A DNA stretch of 34,517 bases from Acidimicrobiia bacterium (GCA_016871335.1 VFZF01000024.1:1-34517), one strand, 5' to 3'. Positions 7,231 through 14,939 are shown, numbered from the stretch's first letter. Notes: a model not told the origin generated them from the sequence alone. Numbers and translations: made by a program.

Positions 7231-7557
7231 ATGCGCCACGTCCGTCTGTCTGTCGTTGCTGCCTGCGTCGCGGTTCTTCTCGCCTTGGTGTCGCCGCCGC
7301 TGCTGACCGCGCGGCAGTCGCCCGCGCTCACAGCCCAGGATCTGGCGGCGCTTACCTTCAGAACGATCGGCCCCGCCAACATGAGCGGCCGGTTTGTCGA
7401 CATGGCGGTCGTCGAGTCGGACCCGTACATGTTCTACGTCGCCAGTGCCGATAGTCCGTATTACGTGGGTGTTCGGTTGACAGAATACGCCCTATCAGAC
7501 GCTGGGGCAGATCACCGAGGGCGGCTTTCGCGGCCACAGCGCCCGGGCGCAGTGTAG
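7231..7557 (+). pseudogene. BNR/VPS10-type secreted protein, N-terminal fragment cut by repeat copy 3
   Basis: The frame opens with a signal peptide (about residues 1-29) and then the diagnostic first blade of the large acidobacterial BNR glycosyl-hydrolase-like proteins: FRTIGPANMSGR followed by VESDPYMFYVASA. At base 7446, where relatives continue with S-G-G-V-W-K-T, the sequence passes into repeat copy 3; the frame is translated through the repeat for 37 more codons and stops inside it. Start, ribosome site and promoter are intact, so a 108-residue secreted peptide could be made, but it has lost about 90 percent of the family length. The C-terminal part of such a gene is found 5.4 kb upstream, beside repeat copy 2. 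Confidence 0.85.
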
Positions 7558-7603
7558 TCGAGGGCGCCGCACACCACAAAGCTCGCCTGGGGCGGCCGAT
7601 CCC
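7446..7603 (+). repeat. Repeat copy 3 (158 bp, complete)
   Basis: This copy is identical to 1464-1621 except for two substitutions (GGCTTTCG against GGATTTCG, and ACCACAAAG against ACCGCAAAG). It is in the same orientation as copies 1 and 2. It interrupts the BNR gene precisely after the codons for YVASA. The following 75 bp (7604-7678) contain no gene I can support. Confidence 0.93.
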
Positions 7604-7678
7604 GGCAGCGGTCGCCCCGCACAGCGCGGGCACGCCAGGACGTCGAATCCGAAGCCATCCGCCCAGCTGCCCACCCAC

Positions 7679-8203
7679 TCACCCCTCCGTCACAACCGTG
7701 CCTGCCGCCTTGTCGTGCCAGCCCTGACGACGGTCATCCCAGGTGAGTGAGAGGTACGTGAGCAGCGCGCCAATCCAGCCGACCAGCGGAATCAGTCCCA
7801 TCAACCACGGCAGCGCCCAGCGTCCGGTCGCTTTGCCCCAGCCTGGCAGGTCACCGTTGTCAGCGCGAGCCACGCGGATGCTCATCACCATCTTGCCCAC
7901 GGTCTGCCCCTTGAGCGCGACCATCGTCACCTCATAGGCAATCGAGAGGATGATGATAGTCATCGTGGCGGCGACAAACGCCATGATCGCCGCGACGATC
8001 CCGGCATCCGTGCCCGTGGCCCCCATCGCCAACCCGCTCCCGAACCCGAACATGGCGACCACCATCGAGCCCACCCACAACACGCAGACATCAATAATCC
8101 GCGCGACAAGCCGCTTGCCTGGTGACGCGAGGGTGCGCACCTGTCCGTTGCCCAACGTAACCTGCCCAGTCATCGCCGCCGGTGCCGAAGAACTCTGATC
8201 CAC
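7679..8203 (-). CDS. RDD-family membrane protein
   Basis: The 174-residue protein shows the RDD pattern: K-R-L-V-A-R-I-I-D near residues 30-38 (conserved Arg and Asp), a first hydrophobic region, a second helix ending in Y-E, the GQTVGKMVMSIRV motif, and a final D-R-R-Q-G-W-H-D-K-A-A-G-T-V-V. RDD proteins are small multi-pass membrane proteins of unclear function. The GTG at 8203 is chosen because GGGAGG lies 5 nt upstream. It is divergent from cutC with a 46-bp gap. Confidence 0.85.
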   Translation of the reverse strand: MDQSSSAPAAMTGQVTLGNGQVRTLASPGKRLVARIIDVCVLWVGSMVVAMFGFGSGLAMGATGTDAGIVAAIMAFVAATMTIIILSIAYEVTMVALKGQTVGKMVMSIRVARADNGDLPGWGKATGRWALPWLMGLIPLVGWIGALLTYLSLTWDDRRQGWHDKAAGTVVTEG

Positions 8204-8236
8204 ATCGACCTCCCTGATTGTGTGAGGCGGACATGG

Positions 8237-8242
8237 TAGAAC
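8237..8242 (+). promoter_or_regulatory. Possible leaderless -10 box of cutC
   Basis: TAGAAC lies 7 nt before the GTG start at 8250 and no Shine-Dalgarno is present. The -35 region is poor (CTGATT at the right distance), so this is the weakest of the leaderless candidates. Confidence 0.3.
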
Positions 8243-8249
8243 ATGGCCT

Positions 8250-8927
8250 GTGAAAGTGCCACTGCCGAATTCCCTCTTCATCGAAGCCGCCGTCGAGTCC
8301 ATCGGCGTCGCGATGGCTGCCGAGACCGAAGGAGTCGATCGCATCGAGTTGTGCGGCTTGCTGCACGACGGCGCGGTCACGCCCTCGTTGGGCCTCATCA
8401 CACGTGCGCTGGCGCTGGTGAAAACGCCCATCCACGTCTTCATCAGGCCACGGGTGGGCGACTTTGTGTATGACCGCCACGACGTGGCGGTGATGCTGGC
8501 CGACATTGCGGCGGCAAAGGCAGCCTGTGCGCCGGGCGTGGTGTTCGGAGCGCTGACCAAGGCCGGGGCAATAGACCGCACACTGATGGCGGAACTCATG
8601 GCTGCCGCGCGTCCGATGGCGGTCGGCTTCCACCGCGCGTTTGATCAACTGCGCGATCAGTCCGAAGGCCTCGAAACGCTGATCGCGCTCGGAGTGTCAG
8701 TCGTGCTGACAGGCGGTGGGCCAGGGAGTGCGATGGACGGCGCCGCCCAGTTGCGCCGGCTGATCAATCAGGCCTGCGGCAGAATCGACATTCTGGCCGG
8801 AGGCGCGATCACGAAAGACAACGTCGCCGAACTACTCGAGCGGAGCGGTGTTCAGCAGGTGCACGGTAAGGCATTCACCGGCATCCGCGCAGCCGCGCCC
8901 CCCCGCAGCCGCCCATCCACTCAGTAG
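8250..8927 (+). CDS. cutC: CutC-family protein
   Basis: The 225-residue TIM-barrel protein has the CutC landmarks: E-A-A-V-E-S at 12-17, R-I-E-L-C at 31-35, I-R-P-R-x-G-D-F at 65-72, GVVFGALT at 96-103, G-F-H-R-A-F-D at 126-132, and a glycine-rich LTGGG at 153-157 where most members have LTSGG. CutC was linked to copper homeostasis in Escherichia coli, but that role is disputed. The last 12 or so codons (A-A-A-P-P-R-S-R-P-S-T-Q) fall in a run of iterated GCCCATCC-like motifs that continues into the spacer, so the C-terminus may be extended by repeat sequence. The GTG start has no clear ribosome site. Confidence 0.88.
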   Translation: MKVPLPNSLFIEAAVESIGVAMAAETEGVDRIELCGLLHDGAVTPSLGLITRALALVKTPIHVFIRPRVGDFVYDRHDVAVMLADIAAAKAACAPGVVFGALTKAGAIDRTLMAELMAAARPMAVGFHRAFDQLRDQSEGLETLIALGVSVVLTGGGPGSAMDGAAQLRRLINQACGRIDILAGGAITKDNVAELLERSGVQQVHGKAFTGIRAAAPPRSRPSTQ

Positions 8928-9045
8928 GCCATCCGCCCACCCACCTGGGTGGCCTCAGTCCCCGGCCAGGCGGCCAGTCCGCCGCGCCGCCAATCAGCCC
9001 GATCAGCGCTGCGCCGTTCAGTCGTCGTCTTCGTATCGGCGAATG
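8928..9045. repeat. Low-complexity spacer between convergent cutC and phoX
   Basis: The first 40 bp repeat variants of CCATCCGCCCACCCA and include CCAC-CTGG-GTGG, a small stem that could serve as a terminator for either gene; there is no T-run to support it. The rest shows nothing recognisable. Confidence 0.35.
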
Positions 9046-10404
9046 CTACAACACGCCGTTGGACCAGGGCCCGGTGACCGCGAAGGTGATGCCGGGCGTC
9101 TGCACGTTGAACAGCAGCCAGCGGCCATCCGGACTGAACGTGACGCCGGCGACTTCCATCGACCGGAAGTCGCCCGTGAATCCGTTGCGTTCCCCCTTGA
9201 GCACCACGCTCTGGCGCGCGAAGTCGAAGATCTGTCCGTCGAGTGTGAGGCCGCGCACGAAGTTCGCACCGCCGCTGCCGTCTTCACACAACACCAGGCC
9301 TCCGCGGGGACTCACACACAGACAGTCGGGATAGTCGAGGATGTCCCACCCCGGGGATTCAAACACCAGGCGCACCGACTCGGTCGCGGGCGTGTACTCC
9401 CACACCTGGCCACGCTGACGATCGCCGCCTGACGTCGCAGTGAAAAAAATCGCGCCGTTGCCGTACCACGCGCCTTCCAGCCGCGCGAAGATGGCCCCAC
9501 CCTGTGTGAAGCCCTGCTGAAACACGCCGGCGCCGTCACGTTTCTCCACATCGTCATGCACCTGCTCCGGCCGGGCGATGGGCACCCACTCGACGGGATA
9601 CGTCACACCGTTTTTCTGGCCCTTGCGTGTGTCGAGTTGCGGCGAGCCTTTGACCGCCAGCATCTCGAGCGTGCCGCCCGAGGCCATGCGTCCGCGTGCC
9701 TTCGGAATGAAGCGATAAAAGCCGGACTGCGTCGCGTCTTCGGTCTCGTAGACGTCTCCGGTAGCGGGATCCACCGCGATGGCCTCGTGGACAAAACACC
9801 CCATCGCCTTCAGGGGCTCCGCCGTCGCGCGGCCTTCGACCGGCACTTCGAAGATCCAGCCGTGGTCGCGCGACAGCCGTGCATCACTCTGCGGATCGGC
9901 CGTCGTCTCCTCACACGTGAGCCACGATCCCCAGGGCGTCGGCCCGCCGGCACAGTTGCGGACCGTGCCGGCCAGACTCGCGGCGCTGCGAATGACCTTC
10001 GCATTCACAAGATCAACATCGATCGTCGTGGTGCCACCACCGGCCGCCGGGTCATACGCCGGTGACGACGCGAATGCCGGAGCCGTGCCGACTTCATGAT
10101 TCCGAATCAGACGGACGAGTCCGCCGGGCAACGGATACGCCGCCATCCCGTCGTGCATCGCGGGCGTGGGCGAACCATCGTCGAGCGGATCCTTCGTCCA
10201 GCCGAACGTGAAGTACGTGAAGCCCGGCGGCAGATGCAGCAGCGGAAGCCCGGTCGTGGAATCGTTGACCGGGGCCAGCGGACCATAGCCCAGCGTCTGG
10301 CGAATCGGCGCACCGGTCGCCGCGCGCGCGAGCAGCGCATGCAGGGGCACCACCGCGCCTGTGGCCACGGCCGCCGTCTTCAGCAGGAAATCTCGTCGAT
10401 CCAT
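9046..10404 (-). CDS. phoX: PhoX-family (DUF839) Tat-exported alkaline phosphatase
   Basis: The 452-residue protein begins with a twin-arginine signal (MDRRDFLLK, hydrophobic to about residue 28, A-R-A cleavage region). The mature part carries PhoX/DUF839 landmarks: LVRLIRNHE, R-N-C-A-G-G-x-T-P-W-G-S-W-L-T-C-E-E-T, GCFVHEAIAVDP, V-Y-E-T-E-D, and near the end PDCLCVSPRGG-LVLCEDG and GVTFSPDG-WLLFNVQ. The family hydrolyses phosphate esters in the periplasm with an iron-calcium centre. The ATG at 10404 puts the RR pair at residues 3-4; a TATGGT box 7 nt upstream suggests a leaderless transcript. It is divergent from the secreted protein at 10559. Confidence 0.9.
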   Translation of the reverse strand: MDRRDFLLKTAAVATGAVVPLHALLARAATGAPIRQTLGYGPLAPVNDSTTGLPLLHLPPGFTYFTFGWTKDPLDDGSPTPAMHDGMAAYPLPGGLVRLIRNHEVGTAPAFASSPAYDPAAGGGTTTIDVDLVNAKVIRSAASLAGTVRNCAGGPTPWGSWLTCEETTADPQSDARLSRDHGWIFEVPVEGRATAEPLKAMGCFVHEAIAVDPATGDVYETEDATQSGFYRFIPKARGRMASGGTLEMLAVKGSPQLDTRKGQKNGVTYPVEWVPIARPEQVHDDVEKRDGAGVFQQGFTQGGAIFARLEGAWYGNGAIFFTATSGGDRQRGQVWEYTPATESVRLVFESPGWDILDYPDCLCVSPRGGLVLCEDGSGGANFVRGLTLDGQIFDFARQSVVLKGERNGFTGDFRSMEVAGVTFSPDGRWLLFNVQTPGITFAVTGPWSNGVL

Positions 10405-10411
10405 GGTGGTA

Positions 10412-10417
10412 ACCATA
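10412..10417 (-). promoter_or_regulatory. Leaderless -10 box of phoX
   Basis: On the minus strand TATGGT is followed by seven bases and then the phoX ATG. TTGCAC is available as a -35 at a 19-bp spacing. No Shine-Dalgarno precedes this start codon. Confidence 0.4.
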
Positions 10418-10558
10418 TCCCACCCGTGTTTCGACGGTGCAACAGTCGACGTTTTACCGCACCTCGACTTCAGTGATCGCGGCCGACACCCAAACATCCG
10501 ACAGACGCCGATCGTGCCGACGGCACGCCATGTGCATTGTTCCCTCATGGAGGTCCCG

Positions 10559-11410
10559 ATGCGCGTCCGGCTCGCCTCGCTCCTGCTCACACTGGTCGCA
10601 GTCGTCACGCTGACGGCGGCACCTCCGAGCGCCGGTCGTGCTCCACGCGCCCTCCTGGACGACCACATCCTGCTGACGTGGTACGGCAATCCGCGCAGCA
10701 CGCGGATGGGGGCGCTGGGCGAACAGTCTGGCGAGGCGCGCGTGGCCAGATTCGAAGCCCAGGCGAAGGCGTATCGTGCGGTCAGTCCGGTCCCGGTCCT
10801 GATGGCCTACCACCTGGTCGCCGTGGTCGCCCAATGCACCGCGGGTTCGGACGCGATGTGGCGACGACGGGAGACGAAAGACGTCATCGACGCACTCCTG
10901 CGCGAGGCTCGCGCTCAGGGATACAAGCTCATTCTTGACGTGCAGGTTGGACGCTCGACTGTGGCGGCAGAGGTGAAGGCACTGGAACCGTACCTCAGGG
11001 AGCCGGACGTGTACCTCGCACTCGACCCTGAGTTCGCGATGACCGACTGCCAGGTTCCCGGGCAGCAGATCGGCCGCTTGCACGCGAGCGATATCAATAC
11101 GGGCATCGATGTGCTCGAGCGTCTGATCGCGACGCATCGCCTGCCGCCGAAGGTGCTGATCGTCCACCAGTTCAGGCTCGACATGTTGCCTGACAAGGCC
11201 AAGGTGCGGTCGAGCGACACCGTGGATGTGGCCCTTGTCATGGATGGCTTCGGCACACAGTCACTGAAGCTGTCCAGTTATCGCACCGTCATGCGCCAGC
11301 CGCTGGCATACGCCGGCATCAAGCTTTTCTACCAGCAGGACCGCAACCTGTTTACACCGGCGCAGGTGCTCGACCTCTCACCACGCCCGGTGGTGATCGT
11401 CTACCAGTAA
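10559..11410 (+). CDS. Secreted conserved protein, predicted TIM-barrel/glycosidase-like
   Basis: The 283-residue protein has a signal peptide (residues 1-20). The mature part contains blocks I recall from lipoproteins of actinobacteria and other soil bacteria: H-I-L-L-T-W-Y-G-N-P (36-45), a hydrophobic strand ending VVAQ (89-92), L-I-L-D-V-Q-V-G-R-S (124-133), YLREPDVYLALDPEF (145-159), VPGQQIG (166-172) and VLIVHQF (199-205). The succession of strands ending in acidic residues looks like a (beta/alpha)8 barrel, and the acidic ends could be catalytic, but no activity is known to me. The ATG at 10559 has GGAGG 5 nt upstream. UspA follows after 21 bp and may be co-transcribed. Confidence 0.6.
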   Translation: MRVRLASLLLTLVAVVTLTAAPPSAGRAPRALLDDHILLTWYGNPRSTRMGALGEQSGEARVARFEAQAKAYRAVSPVPVLMAYHLVAVVAQCTAGSDAMWRRRETKDVIDALLREARAQGYKLILDVQVGRSTVAAEVKALEPYLREPDVYLALDPEFAMTDCQVPGQQIGRLHASDINTGIDVLERLIATHRLPPKVLIVHQFRLDMLPDKAKVRSSDTVDVALVMDGFGTQSLKLSSYRTVMRQPLAYAGIKLFYQQDRNLFTPAQVLDLSPRPVVIVYQ

Positions 11411-11431
11411 CCGTCACGCGGGAGGCACACC

Positions 11432-11740
11432 ATGGTTCGATTCACCCACATCCCCTATCCCACCGACCTCAGCGACGCCGCCGCGCCAGGGCTGGGATAT
11501 GCGTTGTCGCTGGCCCGCTGGTATCAGGCGCGCCTGACGGTGCTGCATGTGGTGCCGACCTTTGAAGCGGTTCCCATGCCGCCCGGGGCCATTGGCGAAT
11601 TGACGCATATGCGGTATCCGCCCTCGAGGGATGCGGTGCTCGCCGAGATTCGGCGCGCACTCGGCACCGCGATCTACGGCTCGACCACGCACGAAGTGAT
11701 CAGAGCCGCGACCTGTCCGGTGTTGGTGGTGCGGGGATAG
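11432..11740 (+). CDS. Internally shortened UspA-domain protein
   Basis: At 102 residues this is well below the usual 140-150 of universal stress proteins. Residues 1-45 form the normal first half (I-P-Y-P-T-D-L-S-D, A-L-S-L-A-R-W-Y, LTVLHVVP). Residues 82-102 are the normal end (Y-G-S-T-T-H-E-V-I-R-A-A-T-C-P-V-L-V-V). The segment that normally carries strand 3, helix 3, strand 4 and the G-x-x-G nucleotide loop is missing, yet the frame is open. GGGAGG precedes the ATG. It may be a compact, non-nucleotide-binding variant or a gene with an in-frame deletion; it cannot bind ATP in the classical way. Confidence 0.75.
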   Translation: MVRFTHIPYPTDLSDAAAPGLGYALSLARWYQARLTVLHVVPTFEAVPMPPGAIGELTHMRYPPSRDAVLAEIRRALGTAIYGSTTHEVIRAATCPVLVVRG

Positions 11741-11748
11741 TCCGACGT

Positions 11749-12972
11749 CTATCCGCCCTTGCGTTTGGCGAAATAGGCTGCCCGGAGCGCCGTGATGAAC
11801 CGCTCGTCCACGAGTCCCACGGGATTGCCCTGATACACCAGACCGTTGTCCGCGCGGAACGTGTCCACCGCCGCCATTGCCTCGTCGTCATACAGCCCGT
11901 ACTCCCGGACCGTCGCGTTTGCGGGGAAGATCTCGAGGATGGGACGCCAGTAGCCAAGGGCATGGAGCATGCGCTTGAGTTCGACGATGTCGATGCCGTC
12001 GATACGCGAGAACGATCGATACCCGAGGCGCTGCGCGGTCGTGTAATAGATGCGCTTCATCTCCGCCACCGGCTCGGCGTGTTCGCCCACTTCGATCGCC
12101 AGCGCGATGTTGTCACCGCCGCGTCCGGGTGTATTCGGATCGGCGATTTTGATGGCGGCCGACTGGCGCAGCCCCCAACGGCGGTCGCCCCCCTTGGCCT
12201 GCCCCGCCTCCATCGCGAGAATCATGCGTTCGGCGAGCGGCATTCCTGTACCGGCGGTCGCTTCGAATGAGTTCGCCACAGCCTCGATCACTTCAGGGCC
12301 GACCATGATGTTGGCCTGCACCGTGTAGTGCAGTCCTTGCCGGCTGCCCGCCCACGCACCGTTCTGTTTGCCCGTATGTGCCGCCGTGCGGCCCTGCATA
12401 TCGATGAGTCCAACCTGCCGCGACTCACGTTGCTGATCGGCCGCGAGGAGTTGCGCCAGCGCCTCGGCAGGCGCCACGCCCTTGGCCATCAGGTCGAGCC
12501 CTTCGCGCCCGTTCTCCACACGTGTGGAGGCCTGTGTGCACACGGCCCCGACACCGGCACGCACGTGCGGCACCGCGCGTCCGACAAAGGGTACACGTGT
12601 CGTCACAGCCGCGCCGGATTGCTGCGTGGCCGGATCAATCGCGCACAGCGAGAAGGTTGAATATTGCGGGTCGCCGACGGCGTCGACGGGGACGCCGTCG
12701 GAGGCGAGTCCCCTCGTGCGCGGGTGCACTTGCGCACGAGGGCCCTCGTGCGCGGGTGCACTGGTGGGTGCGCGTGTGGCTTCGACATGTTCGGGATCGA
12801 TGCGCACGAGCGGCGTGCCCTCCGCGCCGACCCACCCGGCGCCTTCGCCCGAGGCCGGTGGACTGGCCGGAGGCGGCGCTTGGGCGCCCGTCGCGATCAC
12901 AGTCACCGCCGACATCCCTATCGACGCTGCACACACCAGAACGAGGAGTGTCCCCTTGCGATGTTTCATCAT
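11749..12972 (-). CDS. Secreted DUF1028 protein with in-frame hairpin insertion
   Basis: The 407-residue protein has a signal peptide (about 1-31) and a linker. A DUF1028 domain follows from about residue 104 (Y-S-T-F-S-L-C-A-I-D-P), with R-A-G-V-G-A-V-C-T-Q-A and Y-T-V-Q-A-N-I-M-V matching the Ntn-hydrolase-like family. The C-terminal 80 residues (I-D-I-V-E-L-K-R-M-L-H-A-L-G-Y) resemble the peptidoglycan-binding-like extension found in some members. Residues about 71-100, between signal and domain, are encoded by a cluster of perfect hairpins (12674-12762) and have no domain character. Start: the MM pair at 12972, with TATGAT 6 nt upstream and no Shine-Dalgarno. Enzymatic function of DUF1028 is not established. 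Confidence 0.8.
   Translation of the reverse strand: MMKHRKGTLLVLVCAASIGMSAVTVIATGAQAPPPASPPASGEGAGWVGAEGTPLVRIDPEHVEATRAPTSAPAHEGPRAQVHPRTRGLASDGVPVDAVGDPQYSTFSLCAIDPATQQSGAAVTTRVPFVGRAVPHVRAGVGAVCTQASTRVENGREGLDLMAKGVAPAEALAQLLAADQQRESRQVGLIDMQGRTAAHTGKQNGAWAGSRQGLHYTVQANIMVGPEVIEAVANSFEATAGTGMPLAERMILAMEAGQAKGGDRRWGLRQSAAIKIADPNTPGRGGDNIALAIEVGEHAEPVAEMKRIYYTTAQRLGYRSFSRIDGIDIVELKRMLHALGYWRPILEIFPANATVREYGLYDDEAMAAVDTFRADNGLVYQGNPVGLVDERFITALRAAYFAKRKGG
12674..12762. repeat. Cluster of perfect hairpins inside the DUF1028 gene
   Basis: Hairpin 1: 11-bp arms 12674-12684 and 12691-12701 with a 6-nt loop. Hairpin 2: CCCTCGTGCGC at 12711-12721 pairs with 12732-12742 across a 10-nt loop. The second arm is immediately followed by CCCTCGTGCGC again (12743-12753), making a 22-bp perfect palindrome. 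The 20-bp unit 12711-12730 recurs directly at 12743-12762. The frame stays open through all of it. Confidence 0.85.
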
Positions 12973-12978
12973 GCGGGG

Positions 12979-12984
12979 ATCATA
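12979..12984 (-). promoter_or_regulatory. Leaderless -10 box of the DUF1028 gene
   Basis: TATGAT on the minus strand lies exactly 6 nt before the ATG at 12972, so transcription should begin at the start codon. No Shine-Dalgarno is present. A weak TGTTCA lies 16 bp upstream as -35. Confidence 0.45.
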
Positions 12985-13122
12985 CCGGCACTCTCCGTGT
13001 TGAACACCGTCGTGACCAAGCGTCACCACCTGATGCGTCACTGGCTGGCGTGCCTGCTGTGTGCCGGGGTTCTGGGCGGCACCATCGCGGCGCGGCACAC
13101 GCCGGGGCACACGCCGGTGGAC

Positions 13123-14886
13123 CTACTTCGGCTGCAGAACCACGTAGGCCGGCAGCCCCACGGCACCGATGCGCTGCAGCAGCGCGCTGGTGGCCGGGTG
13201 TTCAAGATCCTCCGACTGGATCTTGATCTTCACGTAGCCTGACAACGCCTCACCCACGGCCGGGTCCTTCAGGGTCGTCTGATCCATCACCAGACAGTTC
13301 TTGCACCACGTGGCCCACAGATCGAGCAACACGGGCTTCTGATCGCGCTGGGCCTCGGCGAGCCCTGCGCCCAGGGAGGAATGCCAGCCGCTCTCGATCA
13401 TCGCCTCCACACTCGACGACACCTCGGTGGCGTCCACGCGGCGATTGTCGAACAGGGTGTAGGCGAGATAGCCGTAGTAGATCGCGGTCCCGATGATCAT
13501 CACGCCGAAGACCTGCTTGACGCGCACCATCCACGCGCCGGGTTTGGGCAGTGCGGCCATGCCCGCACCGGCAATCGGCCAGGGGATGGCCATGCCGAGG
13601 CCGAGCACAAAGGGGAGCGCCAGTGCGACCTGGGCCCCGCCCGCGTACAAATCACTCGCAAAGAGCACGACCTGAATCACGACCGGCGCCACACACGCGC
13701 CGGCCAGCAACGCCGCCACGCCGCCCATCGTGAACGCCAGCACCACACTGCCCTGCTGCCCCGCCTTCGGCTGGAACAGCGTCGAGTACTTCGACAAATC
13801 GATCAGCACCACGTCGAACATGGCGAGGCCGAGCACGACAAACACCACGGCGATCGACAGATTGAACCAGGGGGACGCATTGATGGCGCCAAACGCCCCG
13901 GCCGTGAGGATCACCACGAGCCCGATGACGCCGTACACCAGTGTCATCGCGGCGCCGTAGCTGGCGCCCAGCAAAAAACCCCGCTGACGGGATCCCGCGC
14001 GCGCGCCCGCGCCGATGATCGCCAGGTTGATCGGGATCATCGGCAGCACACATGGCGTCAGATTGAGTGCGAGTCCGCCGAGCAGCACGATGGCGAGAAT
14101 TGCGAGCGGACCGCGCCCGTCAAACCATCCGCCGGGCATCACACCAGCTTCAGCGGCGGCGAGAAACGCGAGGAAGTCATCACGATTCATGTACGTCCCC
14201 GCCGGTGAACGCTGCTCGAACGCGTCGAGCATCCCGACCGCATCCGCCAGGTCCGACGCGACGATAACCGTGGTCCCGGGATCAGCCTCGTCCGGTGCGC
14301 GCACGGGTGGCGTGATCCCGGTGCCGAACTTGATGGCCTTGAACACGTCCTGATACTGGGGCGTCACCGCCGCGTCCGCGGCAACCACCGTCAGCGTCCA
14401 CCGCGTCTCGACCGTGAGCGGCAGGAAACACACAGAGTCGTTGCACGCCTGGTACCGCAGACGCGCCGGAATGGTCACGGTGCCGAGCGGCACGGTCGCG
14501 GCGACGGTGGCCCGCACCCCGATCACGAAGTCGTGCCCGTACACGAGCAGAGGCTGATCGAACCCCGCCACCTCGAAGTCTGTCGCGTCGGGGTACACGA
14601 GTTCGTGGATGGTCACTCCCGCCGGGGCATCAAGGGTCAGCACCGTGGGAATCAGTCCGGCTTCCCGCGGCGTGTTCGCCTGCACGTGTAGGGCCGCTGA
14701 TGGCATCACCACTCGCGCGGCCAGTCGCACCTCACGGCCGCTCCGTGCGGCACTGGCCTCGGCCAGGGGGGTCACCACGGCGATCGGACGCGTGATCTGC
14801 GCCGACACCTCTTCGCCGCCACACGCTGCCGTGGCTGCCACCACCAGGCTCAGGAACCACGCGCCACGCCGTACCCGACTTGTCAT
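13123..14886 (-). CDS. dsbD: Thiol:disulfide interchange protein DsbD
   Basis: The 587-residue protein has the three DsbD parts. An exported N-terminal domain carries the cysteine pair C148/C153 (Y-Q-A-C-N-D-S-V-C). A membrane domain of about eight helices from residue 258 carries C279 in TPCVLP and C398 in GACVAP. A C-terminal thioredoxin-like domain has W-C-K-N-C (C528, C531) and the cis-Pro region GLPAYVVL. Electrons pass from cytoplasmic thioredoxin through the membrane to periplasmic substrates. The protein ends at residue 587, 7 residues past the cis-Pro; typical members continue about 25-30 residues with the last strand and helix, so the domain is short. A TAAGAT box lies 6 nt before the ATG, suggesting a leaderless message. 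Confidence 0.92.
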   Translation of the reverse strand: MTSRVRRGAWFLSLVVAATAACGGEEVSAQITRPIAVVTPLAEASAARSGREVRLAARVVMPSAALHVQANTPREAGLIPTVLTLDAPAGVTIHELVYPDATDFEVAGFDQPLLVYGHDFVIGVRATVAATVPLGTVTIPARLRYQACNDSVCFLPLTVETRWTLTVVAADAAVTPQYQDVFKAIKFGTGITPPVRAPDEADPGTTVIVASDLADAVGMLDAFEQRSPAGTYMNRDDFLAFLAAAEAGVMPGGWFDGRGPLAILAIVLLGGLALNLTPCVLPMIPINLAIIGAGARAGSRQRGFLLGASYGAAMTLVYGVIGLVVILTAGAFGAINASPWFNLSIAVVFVVLGLAMFDVVLIDLSKYSTLFQPKAGQQGSVVLAFTMGGVAALLAGACVAPVVIQVVLFASDLYAGGAQVALALPFVLGLGMAIPWPIAGAGMAALPKPGAWMVRVKQVFGVMIIGTAIYYGYLAYTLFDNRRVDATEVSSSVEAMIESGWHSSLGAGLAEAQRDQKPVLLDLWATWCKNCLVMDQTTLKDPAVGEALSGYVKIKIQSEDLEHPATSALLQRIGAVGLPAYVVLQPK

Positions 14887-14892
14887 GCGTTG

Positions 14893-14898
14893 ATCTTA
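14893..14898 (-). promoter_or_regulatory. Leaderless -10 box of dsbD
   Basis: TAAGAT on the minus strand is followed by six bases and the ATG at 14886. No Shine-Dalgarno and no convincing -35 are seen. Confidence 0.4.
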
Positions 14899-14939
14899 CC
14901 CGTTTCGATCAAGAATCCCTGATGCTCGCCCTTCGGGCT

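Noticed and set aside
13033-13242. Short plus-strand frame with a signal-peptide-like start (MRHWLACLLCAG)
   Set aside because: Its second half is the complement of the dsbD 3' end and it lacks a ribosome site; the hydrophobic start alone is not enough.
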